Of a stretch of DNA of 64,000 nucleotides, positions 12,551 to 24,125 are shown in pieces. The notes under the pieces are model-generated. The model ran no database searches and had not been told where the DNA came from. It saw nothing but the letters and a program-made list of their open reading frames with translations. The stretch covers positions 1,860,001-1,924,000 of the forward strand of contig VCCP01000002.1 in NCBI GenBank assembly GCA_005765155.1, given 5' to 3'. Within the stretch, counting starts at the first letter, position 1, and each line of letters opens with the position of its first letter. Origin of the DNA: Zelopaecilomyces penicillatus (Eukaryota > Ascomycota > Sordariomycetes > Hypocreales > Pseudodiploosporaceae). A program made the position numbers and the translations under genes.

Positions 12551-15500
12551 ATGGCGAACCGAAATTCCATGTTCTCCATGGCCTCTGAGGGTCCTGGAAA
12601 CCCTCGAGCTGGTGGGCCTCAAACTGCTCAAGTTTCTACGACAACCTTGCTGAACGCAACTCACAATATTTATCTCGCCTCTCAACCACATCTACTGGAT
12701 GCCAGTACTAGCCTGGTTGTCAACACATGGCTTACTGCCGCTCAATCAGGCCCAGCCGTGGACGCGACCTTGTCTTCACGGGCTTGGGAGCATGCAAGGC
12801 GTCGAGCTGAAGACGGATGCATCATCTTAGGGTATGTTTTTCAAGTCTGTGTCCGGACTTATGGGGCGTCTTATTAACATTAATTTCTAGATCTCTCCAT
12901 CAGTCGACTCCTTCAGTTCTTGTTCCTTTCCTGGCTACATTCCCGTTTGCGATCCCATCGACTCTCTACAAAGCCTTGAATGCCATTCAGCCATTTATTC
13001 GATGTGTAACGCCGTATAACCCATCTGCGCCCAGACAAGCTGCCCTCGGTGTTACGCTCACTCTCAATCTAGCCGGTAATCTTGAGTCTGCCTCCGTAGC
13101 CTTATCCCAAGGAGGCATTGATACCCCAAGCGGTCTTCTCAACATTCCAGCCGAAGCCGGTTACCGGGCTTTTGATGTATTCTACTACCTTCTTACATCA
13201 GCCTCAACACCCGCTGAACGAGAGTTCCTTGGATTGAAGAGCGCATCTTCTTACACCCTATTGGCGCGATCGAAGACGTTTGATCCTCCCTCTTATCTTC
13301 CCACAGCAGACGATGCCGCTTCTGCCGATGACTTTCGTCAGGCTCTAAAAGATGTCGGTATCAAGGGTTCATCCCATCGAAATTTCATTTCCACTCTCGC
13401 AGGTTTGCTTAAACTAGGCGACACACTAGATTATGAACTCGAGTCTGAGGCACTCGAGGAGATTTGTGAGGATGTCAGCGGCTTATTGGGCATGGACCCC
13501 GAGACTCTCCTAAATAAGTGCAGCACCGAAGATAGAAAGACATTCGTTGGTGGCTTATATGAGGCTTTGGTCGACTGGGTCATATCCAAATCCAACGAAG
13601 CCATCCGTGCGCAGATGACGCGCATCAGAGATGGTGACGAATCTATGGATGGCCGAGGCACCAGAACACCTAACTCGAATGAGGATACTGGAGATACTGT
13701 CTCCATCATTGTGATGGAGGTACCTGATCCAACTCTTGGCAAAGCACTTTCTATGCGTTCAATCTTCGACGATTCAAAAGGCATCAACGCTGAGATGATT
13801 GAAGATGGTGTTCATGTTAACCCCGCTGGCTCCTCTGTTTTGAGAGAAATGCAGCAGGCAGTGTCCGAAGTAGCGCCCGACTTGGGTATCATGACCGGCC
13901 CAGAAGGCAGGGAAAGACAATATGAGCTTGAGAAAAGAGAAGTGGTGCTGGAGAAGATTGGATTCGCAGCAGATGGAGGTGGCTTTTTGAAGAAACTGTT
14001 GTTTCCCGTTGAGGGAGAGGGTATCAATTTAGGCCGTGCTGGTCGCTTGGACCTTCCCGCCGTACTGAGTTCGAATCGACTCTGGTATCACCTCTCTTTG
14101 CATCCGACAGATGATTCTCCTGCCAATCTTGCTGCACTTCCATCTATCACATCTGCTTGGTCGGCCGGTACAGTGTCTAGGCAACTTCGCTCTTGGAGAT
14201 TGCCTGAGTGGGCGAACAGACGACACAGGAACCTAGACTTCACAGCTGACTTCGATATTGAAGAGTTTGTTCAACGCTATTCACCTCTTGGCTGCAGTGA
14301 CGGCAAGGATGGCATTGAGAGTTGGATGCTAGAACGGGGTTGGAGCAATGGCGAAGTCTTTGTCGGCAAGGAGCGAGTGTGGGTACGCGAAGGGGCTTGG
14401 TGGGAGGCCGAAAGTATGCTCGACATGAGACCACTCGATAATAACCAAAGTCAAGTGAACAACCCTTTTGTCACTGGTTTCGACACGAGTTATTCCGCCA
14501 ACGGCAGCGGGTATTTTCCCCCCCCAGCTTTGGGCAATAGTCTCAATGGTAGCCAGGATCAGCTTGTGCATAATCGAGCAGCAAGTCACGGAAACATGAG
14601 TCAACTAACACTGAGTCAAAATCGAAACGCCGCACCATCCCTTGCCCCAACTGCCATGCGAGATGTCAGCAATGGCGATTATGGTTTGGGTGGTAAGGGT
14701 GATACGTATAAGGGCGATGACTTTCTGGGCAATGGAGCCGATGCCTCCGCTATCTTGGACCCTGAACTGGCGGAGAACAAGCAAATTGAGACGAAGCATG
14801 TCGGCATGGATCGGCGGGCTTGGGTCTGGTTTGTTTGGGCCGTTACATTTTGGATTCCATCACCATTACTCAACTTCGTTGGCCGAATGAAGCGGCCCGA
14901 TGTGCGCATGGCTTGGCGTGAAAAATTCACGTTGTGTCTCTTAATCGCCTTGATTAACGGCATCATCATTTTCTGGATTGTCGGTTTTGGACGACTGATG
15001 TGTCCAAACCAGGACAAGGCTTGGAGTTCCAAAGAGGTGTCTCATCACCAAGGCTCAAATGATTTTTGGGTTAGCATGCATGGAAAAGTCTATGATATTT
15101 CTGACTTCTGGAAACGTCAACACAGTGATACCGATATCCATACCACGGCTGACAACATGAAACCTCTGGCCGGCTTGGACATGGATGATTACTTCGTTCC
15201 ACCATTGCACATGGCTTGCAAGGGCCTCGGTATTAAGGAAACTACTCGTCTCTTGTCAAACAATACCGCTGAGTTTACTACTGCTGTTCACACCAGTGGG
15301 CTCTATACCCCAGATCCAACCAGCGCCTTGAGGAAAGATGACTGGTACTGGACTGATTTCGAGCCAAAGATCAAGGAATTTTACCACGGTGACCTTGTAT
15401 TTTCAAAGAAGACCGTGAGAAGCCAAGGCAAAGATGAACAGCGCAAGTGGGCTATGTACGGCGATGAGATCTACGATCTGACCAATTACTTTCATACCCT

Positions 15501-17999
15501 GGATGTTCTGAATGGTGCCACACTCTACGAATTCCTAAACAAGCAAGTTTCTGACCTCTGGAAAAATTATCCTGGTGAGAACATCAAGGAAAGCTTGGAT
15601 GAAATCATTGCAGATACATCGCTCAACGCGACTGAACATGCTAGCATTGTGAACAGTTGGTATTGCATTCAACGAACTGCTTACAAGGGTAAAACCGACT
15701 TTCGCGAAACTCCAAAGTGCACTGTCAACAACTGGATTCTTCTGTCTTTTACTGTGATGCTCTGCTCTGTTATCTTGCTCAAATTTGTTTCCGCCCTACG
15801 CTTTAGTTCCAAACGTCGCCCTTCGCCGCAAGACAAGTTCGTCATTTGCCAAGTTCCTGCTTACACGGAAGGCGAGGATTCGTTGCGAAAAGCTCTGGAT
15901 TCTCTAACAGCGCTACAATATGACAACAAGCGAAAACTCATCTGTGTCATTTGTGATGGTGTCATTGTTGGACAAGGCAACGATCGTCCTACGCCCAAAA
16001 TTGTGTTGGACATTTTGGGTGTTGACCCCAAAATTGACCCACCTGCCCTCCCATTCAAGTCTGTCGGTCCTGGTAGCGAGCAGTTGAATTACGGAAAGGT
16101 CTACTCTGGTCTCTACGAATATGAGGGCAATGTTGTACCCTACCTTGTCGTCGTGAAAGTCGGCAAGGAGTCTGAACAGTCCAAGTCAAAACCTGGCAAT
16201 CGTGGCAAGCGTGATTCTCAGATCCTTTTGATGAGTTTCCTGAATCGTGTTCACCACCGCGCACCCATGAATCCCCTTGAACTTGAGATGTTTCATCAAA
16301 TTAACAATATCATTGGTGTTGATCCTGAGCTGTATGAATATTTGCTCATGGTTGATGCCGATACATCTGTTGAAGAAGATTCCCTCAATCGCTTGGTTTC
16401 AGCTTGCGCACATAACGCCAAAATTGCCGGTATCTGCGGCGAGACCAGCCTCCAAAACGACGAAAAATCTTGGTGGACTATGATTCAGGTTTACGAATAT
16501 TTCATTTCGCATCATCTGTCTAAAGCATTTGAGTCTCTTTTTGGCAGCGTTACTTGTTTGCCTGGATGGTAAGTTATCCCAGCTTCAAAACAAAACGAAG
16601 AATTAGTATTGACTCAGTACCCCTTAGTTTTACCATGTATCGTCTTAGAACTGCAGACAAGGGTAAGCCTCTCATCGTCTCAGATGCTGTTATCAATGAA
16701 TATAGTGTTTGTGATGTGGACACCCTGCACCAAAAGAATCTCCTTTCTCTAGGTGAAGATCGTTACCTCACGACTCTCATGACAAAGCACTTCCCCTCTA
16801 TGCACTACAAATTCCTTCCAGACGCGCAATGCAAGACTGCTGCACCAGAGTCATGGGGTGTTCTTCTCTCTCAACGTCGACGATGGATCAATTCGACAAT
16901 TCATAACCTTGTTGAGCTCATGCGCCTTAAGGATATGTGCGGTTTCTGTTTCTTTGGTATGCGGTTTGTCGTTTTCATCGACCTTTTCGGTACCATAATC
17001 CTGCCCGCAACCTGTGGTTACTTTGGATACCTGCTCTACCGTATTATCACGCGCACCGGCGAATTTCCTCTCATATCTATTGTCATTCTAGGTGCTGTGT
17101 ATGGTCTACAAGCATTGGTTTTCATTCTGAAGAGACAGTGGCAGCATATTGGATGGATGATCATATACATCATTGCTTTCCCCATCTATTCATTCATTCT
17201 CCCAGTCTATTCTTTCTGGAACCAAGACAACTTCACATGGGGCACCACGAGAATTGTCATCGGAGAGAAGGGTGATAAGCAAGTCATTGCGGTTGCCGAC
17301 GAGATTTTTGACCCCCGAACAATCCCTATGCAACGTTGGGACGATTATGCTCTTGCCAACAGCCTCCCTGGACGACGCGGTGGCTATCAGGAGAAGCAGG
17401 ATTATCCCTATGGAGATCAATATGAAATGGATGAGATGAAATCGGTGTATTCCGCTGGCCCTCAGGGTTCGGTTCTCACCGGCATCCAAGGACGCAATAC
17501 GTACATGCCTCCTCAGTCGCCAGCGCTATTTTCTGGTACAAATCTCAATGAACGCCCGCCAATGACCCACAGGCAGTCCTTGATGTCTATGGGCACTGGT
17601 ATTCATGAAGTTCAGCGAAGTCATACGCCATATCAAGATCAACCCGTGAACCGGAATAGCATGATGAATCTTCGCAACCTATCCAGTCCATCCCCTGCTC
17701 TGGGCATGTCAGGGAATCGCTCTCCATCAGCTATTGGCTATACTGGTGGACACCGCGCTCCGATGGGTCACGAGGCGATGCAGTCAACGACATCATTTGA
17801 CTTCCAGGGAGCCAATGTCTCGGTTACTGATGCGGCTATTGTAGAGTGTATTCAATCCGTTCTTCGGGAGGTGGATCTGGACACTGTAACAAAGAAGCAA
17901 GTCCGCGCCCTAGTTGAGCAGCGCCTGCAGACAGAGCTCGTTGGCGAACGTCGTACCTTTATGGATCGGCAAATCGACCGCGAGTTGGAAAATATGTGA
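12551..17999 (+). CDS. chsVII: Class VII chitin synthase (CsmB/ChsVb type), motor-like domain without P-loop
   Basis: Three exons: 12551-12831, 12891-16568 and 16628-17999, giving 1776 residues. The first intron joins GCIILG to SLHQST; the second splits the Cys codon of LPGCFTMYR. The N-terminal region aligns by eye with the class V motor region, but where class V has GESGSGKS this protein has GSLHQSTP, so nucleotide binding is not expected. After it come membrane segments near 690-740, a cytochrome-b5-like region near 810-870, the glycosyltransferase core with VDADT, GEDRYL near 1361 and QRRRW near 1402, membrane spans and a DEK-C-like C-terminus. The motor region being shorter and lacking the ATP-binding motifs is what separates class VII from class V. 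It probably works with the divergent partner in polarised wall synthesis. Confidence 0.95.
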
Positions 18000-18597
18000 T
18001 GATGCAGGGTGATGTGCATGGCCAGACAGAAAGGTGATCCAACAAGAGTAGGAGAAATAGCCAGACGGTAAATAGTATAGACTCGGATCTCCAATTGTGG
18101 TTGCAAATGGCTTGCCATGAGCACATGGGCAACACAGGATAACACAAACACCCCAGTGTGATTCGGGATAAAACGAGGAGGAGAGATTTGGTTGGTGCCA
18201 GGTTGCCACCAATATCATGGCGTTCATGGCAGCTGGGAGAGAAGGGTTGGTTTTCACTTGGAAACATCACGACACAAACTGTGGGAGCTGGGTCCAAACA
18301 CCTGTTGGCAGGATAGACCTGTGCAACCGTTTGCTTTTTTAAAACTTATTTTGTCACATCGATTGAAAACGCTAACAAGGATTGGTTGATATTTTCATTG
18401 GGTAGTACGTAATATAATATGTGCCTTTTAATTTAGTTGTGGGAGTAATTAATGAGCTATGTCTGATTTCCTGTCTTCCGTCTTTCAATTCTGGTTCTGA
18501 CTACGATGACAAAATCTCTTCTCATCGCGTTGTACATGTGACTTTGGTTCCTCATCCGCTCATTCGGTTCAGATTGTCAGATTGCAGATTGTTTTGT
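18000..18597. other. Intergenic, 3' flanks of convergent chitin synthase and mitochondrial kinase genes
   Basis: About 600 bases between two convergent stop codons. No supported gene or repeat is seen. Confidence 0.55.
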
Positions 18598-20035
18598 TTA
18601 CTTATCAATCTTCCCAACACCTTTCAAACGTAGATATACATCTGTTCCCCATCCATACAAGCTTTGAACAGCAATACCGCCACCGAAGTACTCTGCATAG
18701 GCACGGCTCAGGGGAAGACCGTATCCCAGACCGGCGATGGAGCTACCACCAGTGCTAGCAGAGGCCATGGCACTCAATCCGTCGTTACTACTGGGGCCAG
18801 GTACGTCATGGTCCTCTGAGAAGGTTGTAAATGAGTAAGACCAAATATTGGGGAGGACATCTGGGGGGATGCCACCACCACGATCACGAATTCGGATAGT
18901 GACGCCAGGAGCATTATCATCGAGGGGCTTGATGGCGTCGGCTCGGAACTGGCCGAGGTCCTCAGAAGGAGGTTTTATGCTGGGCATGTGACCAGACTGG
19001 TGCTTCAAAGCGGGTTCCGGGGCAATGGTGACAACGACGGGCTCACGAGACTTGTTCTCGATGGTGGCGCGGAAGGCATTCTTGAGAAGCTCGGTCACGA
19101 TGTATTCGAGATGCATGGGGAGAAAAGCGAAAGTGGTATCCGGTTCACCATCGATACGAACTTCAGGTCGGACACCATAGCGCAGCTCACAGATGTCGGA
19201 GACAAAGCCAGCACATGACTCAATGGTGAGAGAGGGCCTTAACGCGGTGTCAATGACGCCAATGTAGGTAGGGTGGTCAGGGCATGGCGTCGGGCTGGCT
19301 CCAGGGTCAAAATGAGGTTGGCTGCTGAAGTGTAAGGCAATGTGCTGCTCGCCGATAAGGCGGGTTCCTATGCGAGCGCGAAGATGCTGGTCCAGAAATC
19401 GAGTGACCTCGGCAGGCGATATGTAGCGGCGACATTCGAGGAAGCCCTTTGCGAGGATGGGAATAGTGTCGGTATGTGTAGCGACGAGCTCGGCGAGAAC
19501 ATTTGTGAACTTGATCTCGTCGTCGAGTGTGGTGATGGCGCGGCCTTCAGCAGCAGCGTGCCAATAGGGCAGCAGAATAGATAAAGAGTGTAGATAGTTG
19601 TTGTAGATGTGTGAGATGTTGGGGTTCGACACGACGATGTATGGCAAGTTGCGAAGAGCCTGTATACGGCGAGCAAGGCGGATAGGGAGCAGCGAGAGGG
19701 TGAAGTTGGCTGATGAGAGCAGCGACGTCTCAGATAGGGGAGGGCGGCCGTGCCTAAAGCAGACGAGGGGAAAAAAAGACGGCGATGTCAGTGGATAACA
19801 AGGACTATAGGATCAAAGTAAAGATGGGCTGGGCGGAGACGAAGCCATACTTTACAAGATCTGCGAGACTGAGAGAGTGTTGGTGCTGTTGCGCCAAGAC
19901 GGCGATCTCGGCATCGGAGACGTCATTAGGCGCACGATTCGAGGTGAAACGGCGGCATCGCGCAATTGAGGCCGCGGCGCATGGGACTCGTGGTAGCCAG
20001 CAGAACGCTGCAGACTTGGCGAGGATGTTCTTCAT
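18598..20035 (-). CDS. Mitochondrial BCKDK/PDK-family protein kinase
   Basis: Two exons, 20035-19851 and 19753-18598, intron 19850-19754 (97 nt), 446 residues. The splice makes the family run DLVKHGRPPLSE; unspliced, the frame hits a stop. The N-terminus is Arg/Ala/Ser-rich with no acids for over 30 residues, a likely mitochondrial presequence. The kinase part has the GHKL-type ATP fold: N-box ELLKNAFRA near 282, G1 box DRGGGIP near 349 and G2 region GLGYGLPLS near 400. Such kinases phosphorylate E1-alpha of branched-chain ketoacid or pyruvate dehydrogenase and switch the complex off. From sequence alone I cannot say which of the two substrates applies. It lies tail to tail with the class VII chitin synthase. 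Confidence 0.92.
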
Positions 20036-20623
20036 TGCAGCATCGCGACGGCCGGGTTGAGCCTTGAGGGAGTGGGAGGTGGTGATTTGGCTTGAGAATA
20101 CGGCAATCAGGCCACGGCTTCCTCGCTCACAGCATGGGGGTGTGCTATGAGGAGCGGTCTGCTAATCAATTAAAGGTAAAGGGGACTACTAGATAATATG
20201 ACTACTAGTACGAACTTAGTATTCCGTACGGAACAAATGGCTCGTGTAATTAATAACCGGTATTTTGCTTTCGTTGGTGGTGTGTTTGGTTCCGTGAGTC
20301 GGAGGCTGGCGGGATGCGGATATTCATTAATACGATGGCGACGGTTCGGAACTGCATGGACCGGCGCGTGTGGGGAGCCGCGTTAAGCCGAGGGCGGGGC
20401 ATTGTTAGTTGTAGGACACAGAGCAGCCACGCGTTGAGCACGTACGTCACTGGTGTCATCATCGTCGTGATGGGCGTGGATGGAGGGGTCAAGGCTACTC
20501 GCTGTGTTCTGTTCACGCTTGATGTTGACGTTCGCAATCTACGACAACAGACTATTTGTAGACATAAATTCAGGGCTTCATTGTAATGTTCCGTGCTCTG
20601 TCCTCTATGGTATTTTATGTTTC
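20036..20623. promoter_or_regulatory. Intergenic, promoter of mitochondrial kinase and 3' flank of inhibitor gene
   Basis: About 590 bases between two genes on the minus strand. It contains ACTACTAG repeats near 20185-20215 and a CCGTACGG palindrome near 20225, but no supported gene. Confidence 0.5.
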
Positions 20624-21114
20624 TCATTGGGTTGTCATAACCCCGTCCAGCTCGACCGCCTTGACATGCTCATGTGAGTCCATCGTCTGAACGTGTCCCT
20701 CGGGAAACGCGACGCTGCAAATGCGGCAAGCTCGTTAGCAATATTTTTATCAACTGTCCACTGCGTGCCCGGGTAAAGTACTCACGAAAAGCCCTTGATC
20801 AGAGAGTATTCGTGCTCAATCTTGCCACCTTGGTCAATGGCGTGCTGCTTGGCTCTGCTCAACCAGAATCATTACCGTCTAAGTCAGTACAGAAACACCC
20901 AATAGCGGGGGTTATGTAGAGAGGGGACAGAAGGTCAGGGGTGAGGGAGGGGTCAAAAGGTGGGATATACATACGCCTGAACCTCCTTATCAGAGGCGCC
21001 GTCCTTGCACGAAACCTGTGCACGGGAATAGAGGTTAGAAGAGAAGAGAAAAATGGACGAGAGGTGGGCTGGTTATCTAGATCGGGTGGCGCTGCTCACG
21101 ATATAGGTAGGCAT
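20624..21114 (-). CDS. pbi2: Proteinase B inhibitor-like protein, peptidase inhibitor I9 family (Pbi2-like)
   Basis: A small gene split into four exons: 21114-21100, 21015-20975, 20854-20786 and 20714-20624. Introns are 21099-21016, 20974-20855 and 20785-20715, all GT-AG. The exons sum to 216 nt, or 71 residues plus TGA. The product starts MPTYIVSCKDGASDKEV and ends AVELDGVMTTQ; the middle has KQHAIDQGGKIEHEYSLIKG and the FPEGHV run typical of subtilisin-propeptide-like I9 inhibitors. Yeast Pbi2 (75 residues) inhibits vacuolar proteinase B and supports vacuole fusion. There is no signal peptide, so it should be cytosolic. The first exon is only five codons long, and no exon is longer than 91 nt. 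Confidence 0.9.
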
Positions 21115-24100
21115 TTTGGCTGCGGGTGCTGTGTGGATTGAACGGGTTTGGAGTTTGTACGTCGTGATGGCTCTCGGTGGTGGTAGTTTAGAGGATGATG
21201 AAGACAGTGGTGATGGAAGACTATAAATAAGTCCACGGCCAGCTCTCAACTTGGCAGGCTGCATATTACATTACGTAGGTAGTCAGTCAGTTGAGTGCTA
21301 AGCAAGGCAGGGAGGGGAGGCAACCAAGAAAGGCGTCCTTGTCTTGCAAATATCGATGGGTGGGGGAATCAAGCTACGTCGCCAGGCCAGATTCGATTGA
21401 CTACATGCCGCCTATGTACATAATGATATCAACTGCTGGGCCTGTCCCAGGAGTGCCTAGTAAGGGGGGGGGGCTAATTCTTTATACTGGAGGTTTGTTT
21501 TTATGATGAGCTCTGTGAAGGGCCCGGGTTGTTGTTCTTCTACTACCTACCTACCTACGTAAAGAGAGCCCGAACTTGCCAGGATACATACACTACAGAT
21601 CAACTTGCGACTTGACCCAACACAGCGTTTCGCAAATCTCAAATCTCATCGCGGTTAACACCACTACCTCGCAGAGAGGTAATTATCACCCATCTGGCCG
21701 GCCAAATCTCACATTAACTCGTCATCTAGTGCAGCATTAATCAGCACAACAACCAGGTTAGTAGTATGGATGGTTTGATACTTTACATTGACATGATCAT
21801 TGTAGGCCGTGTAAATACTCAGTAATTGATAGGCTTGGTACGGAGTACATGGACAAGCCAACAGACCGCTACCCTACAGTAGATCATTCACATTACGAGG
21901 TTTAGATCTGTGTAATATTGCATGGGTTATCTCCTGCAGAGGTATGTGAATGTGAGTTCATGCTGTGTGGCCTTTGTTCCCCAATTGATTTAATTGATAG
22001 GTAAATATTGCTTGAGGACCTGTCTAGACAGGTCACGATAGATATTCTTTATTGGATGAGTTGCTTGAACAGCTAGAGTCTTTGTTTCAAAATTGGGTGT
22101 AATAGCTGTAGTGCTACCTGTGTACCTAATTATGGGCCAATTATATCTAACACATGGCTGCATAGCCTACGGACAATTCAAATACAGCATGGGCTCTTTT
22201 TGGGTTGACCATTGGCAGTGACCAAGTCTTTTGTAAGCGGTAATAACTAGCGGATATGAAACTAACAGATGCCCAGCATGTATCAGCGTTGGGCTTGGAG
22301 GTTAAAAACAGCATAGAAAGCCGTCACTTTGTTTTGATCGCCCTCCCTTGCGGAATTGCAGGGGGGGAAATGATAAAGAAATTGAAAGATAAAGCAGGTA
22401 GGAACGCGATGTGGGGCTCATGCGCTTATTCGTGTTCGCATTCGAGTCCGTCCTGGCAAAACCGTGAAAGTCAATTGGTTCCCGCCTGCCTCAACAAAAA
22501 GTCGCTGGGCTGGAGGGAGGGTCGGCAATCATTTGGACCGTACTCGTATTACGGTTCTCTGTGCCGTGCATGGCTTTTGCTGCAAGCAGCCAAACAGTGT
22601 CAAGTCCGTACCTGACCTGACTTGTGGGTGGGGTGCAGCTGCTCTTCAGATTCGCAACATTGAAATTTGGGCAATTACAATGTGGAGATGGGATGCTGAT
22701 GCTGCTGCCGATGCCTCCGAGAAGACATTGGGCTGTGTCAGGTCGAGATTGTCATACGTACAGATACAAAGCACGTCAAGCTCCAAGCATATGACTGCGA
22801 GAGTGAGGAAAAGGTCGTCATGCCTGAAGCACAAGTAGGGCAAATCGAAGGCAAGTTTTCCCAGTCCGCAAGTGCAGATGTACTTTGGTTCCGAGGACGG
22901 CGGTGCAGTGCGCGGTTCTAGAGGGTCTCCCGTCTGCTGCTGTGGTTGGCTGCTGTGGTTGGCTGCTGTGGTTGGCTGCTGTGTGGGCCTTTACGAGTAC
23001 GCACGCAACAACCCTGGTCTTTTCAGGAACACAAGTAGTAGTGGTGGTTGGCCGGGTCGGAGGCCAAGCCAGCCAGCTGAGAAGGCGTAACCGCATCTGG
23101 AAAACATGTAAAAAAAAAAAAAACCGAGAACAAGAAAGAGTGAGGGTCATGCAAGCATACAAAGAAGTTCATTCTGGGGGCAGTTGAAAATCCTGCGATC
23201 TAGAATAATGGAACGAAAAGGTAGTAAATTCGTATGAAAGAGAATGCCCAGCTCAATGGCAAATGATGCGCTCAGGCACAGCAGGTACTCGGAATTACCT
23301 ACGCATGCCGTCTTGGCTACCAATCGATAAGCGGAAAATGCGAATTACCCATCACCACAATGAAATTGGCGTGTGTCGACTATTATGGACCCCCCAATCT
23401 GGGGCTTTGGGCCGTCCAAACGGGCGAATAATACCGACTTTATACACTCAGGCCATTACAGGTACGACTAGTACTATTAGTCTCGAGCCGTGCCTTGCTA
23501 GCAGGCAGAGCATGTCGATGACCAAACCAAACACCGCTGTCCCCTACGGAGTACCTGTGCAGCTGTTGCACAACTTTTGCGCCCCCCTCCCCTTTTCTTT
23601 CTTTCTCTCCTTTCCCTTCTTCTCTCCAGGGTCCTTTCCACGGTGCAAAGGCTGGAGAAATGTGCTAGGGGGGCACCTAATTTAGTCGCCACCAATACAG
23701 GGTGATCAAGGTACTACTTCTATACCCACCCATGGCACTTTATCCATCTCCTGCCCGAGCAATGGCTGGCTGGCTGACCTGCAGATAGCAACCCAAGTCA
23801 TATCATCCAAGTACTACGTACAAACCTTGGACCGACCCCCCTGTCACAACGACCCTTTTTCTTGTGCTCTTGTGCTCTTTTCCTTCACTTGCACTTCCCC
23901 CGTTCTCCCATCTTCAACGGGCCCTCCCTCCCCAGTCGAGTCTATTTGTGAACGAAGTCGGTCCTGTCCCACGTAAATACTGTTGTCAAAACGACAGCTT
24001 CCTGCGCTCAAGCGCATCGCCAGACAAGCCTCAGTCTGCTTCAATTCGCCCTGCCAACATCACCGCCAGTCCCACACCCGGTTCGAGATCGATCCTATCC

Positions 24101-24125
24101 TGGGTACGAGCCATCCTTTCTCATC
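21115..24125. promoter_or_regulatory. 3.0 kb intergenic region between divergent inhibitor and ERG5 genes
   Basis: No gene is supported. The overlapping frames at 22256-22838 and 22818-23162 look like chance openings in GC-rich low-complexity DNA. Visible elements are a 13-bp tandem repeat at 22936-22984, an A-run near 23109-23122, CTACCTACCTACCTAC near 21541-21557, TACGGAGTA words near 21840 and 23546, and a long pyrimidine-rich leader from about 23830 to the ERG5 ATG. Confidence 0.55.
22936..22984. repeat. 13-bp tandem repeat, about 3.7 copies
   Basis: The unit GCTGCTGTGGTTG is repeated without change, three full copies plus the first nine bases of a fourth. It lies about 1.15 kb upstream of the ERG5 start and is not inside any gene I can support. 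Confidence 0.85.

Noticed and set aside
22256..23187. Overlapping frames of about 100-125 codons upstream of ERG5
   Set aside because: They are openings in low-complexity GC-rich DNA, including the 13-bp repeat and an A-run; no splice or domain support.
24079..24096. B-box-like GGTTCGAGATC upstream of ERG5 as a tRNA
   Set aside because: No matching A-box or cloverleaf arms in the preceding 80 bases; no other tRNA-like site was found in the window by eye.
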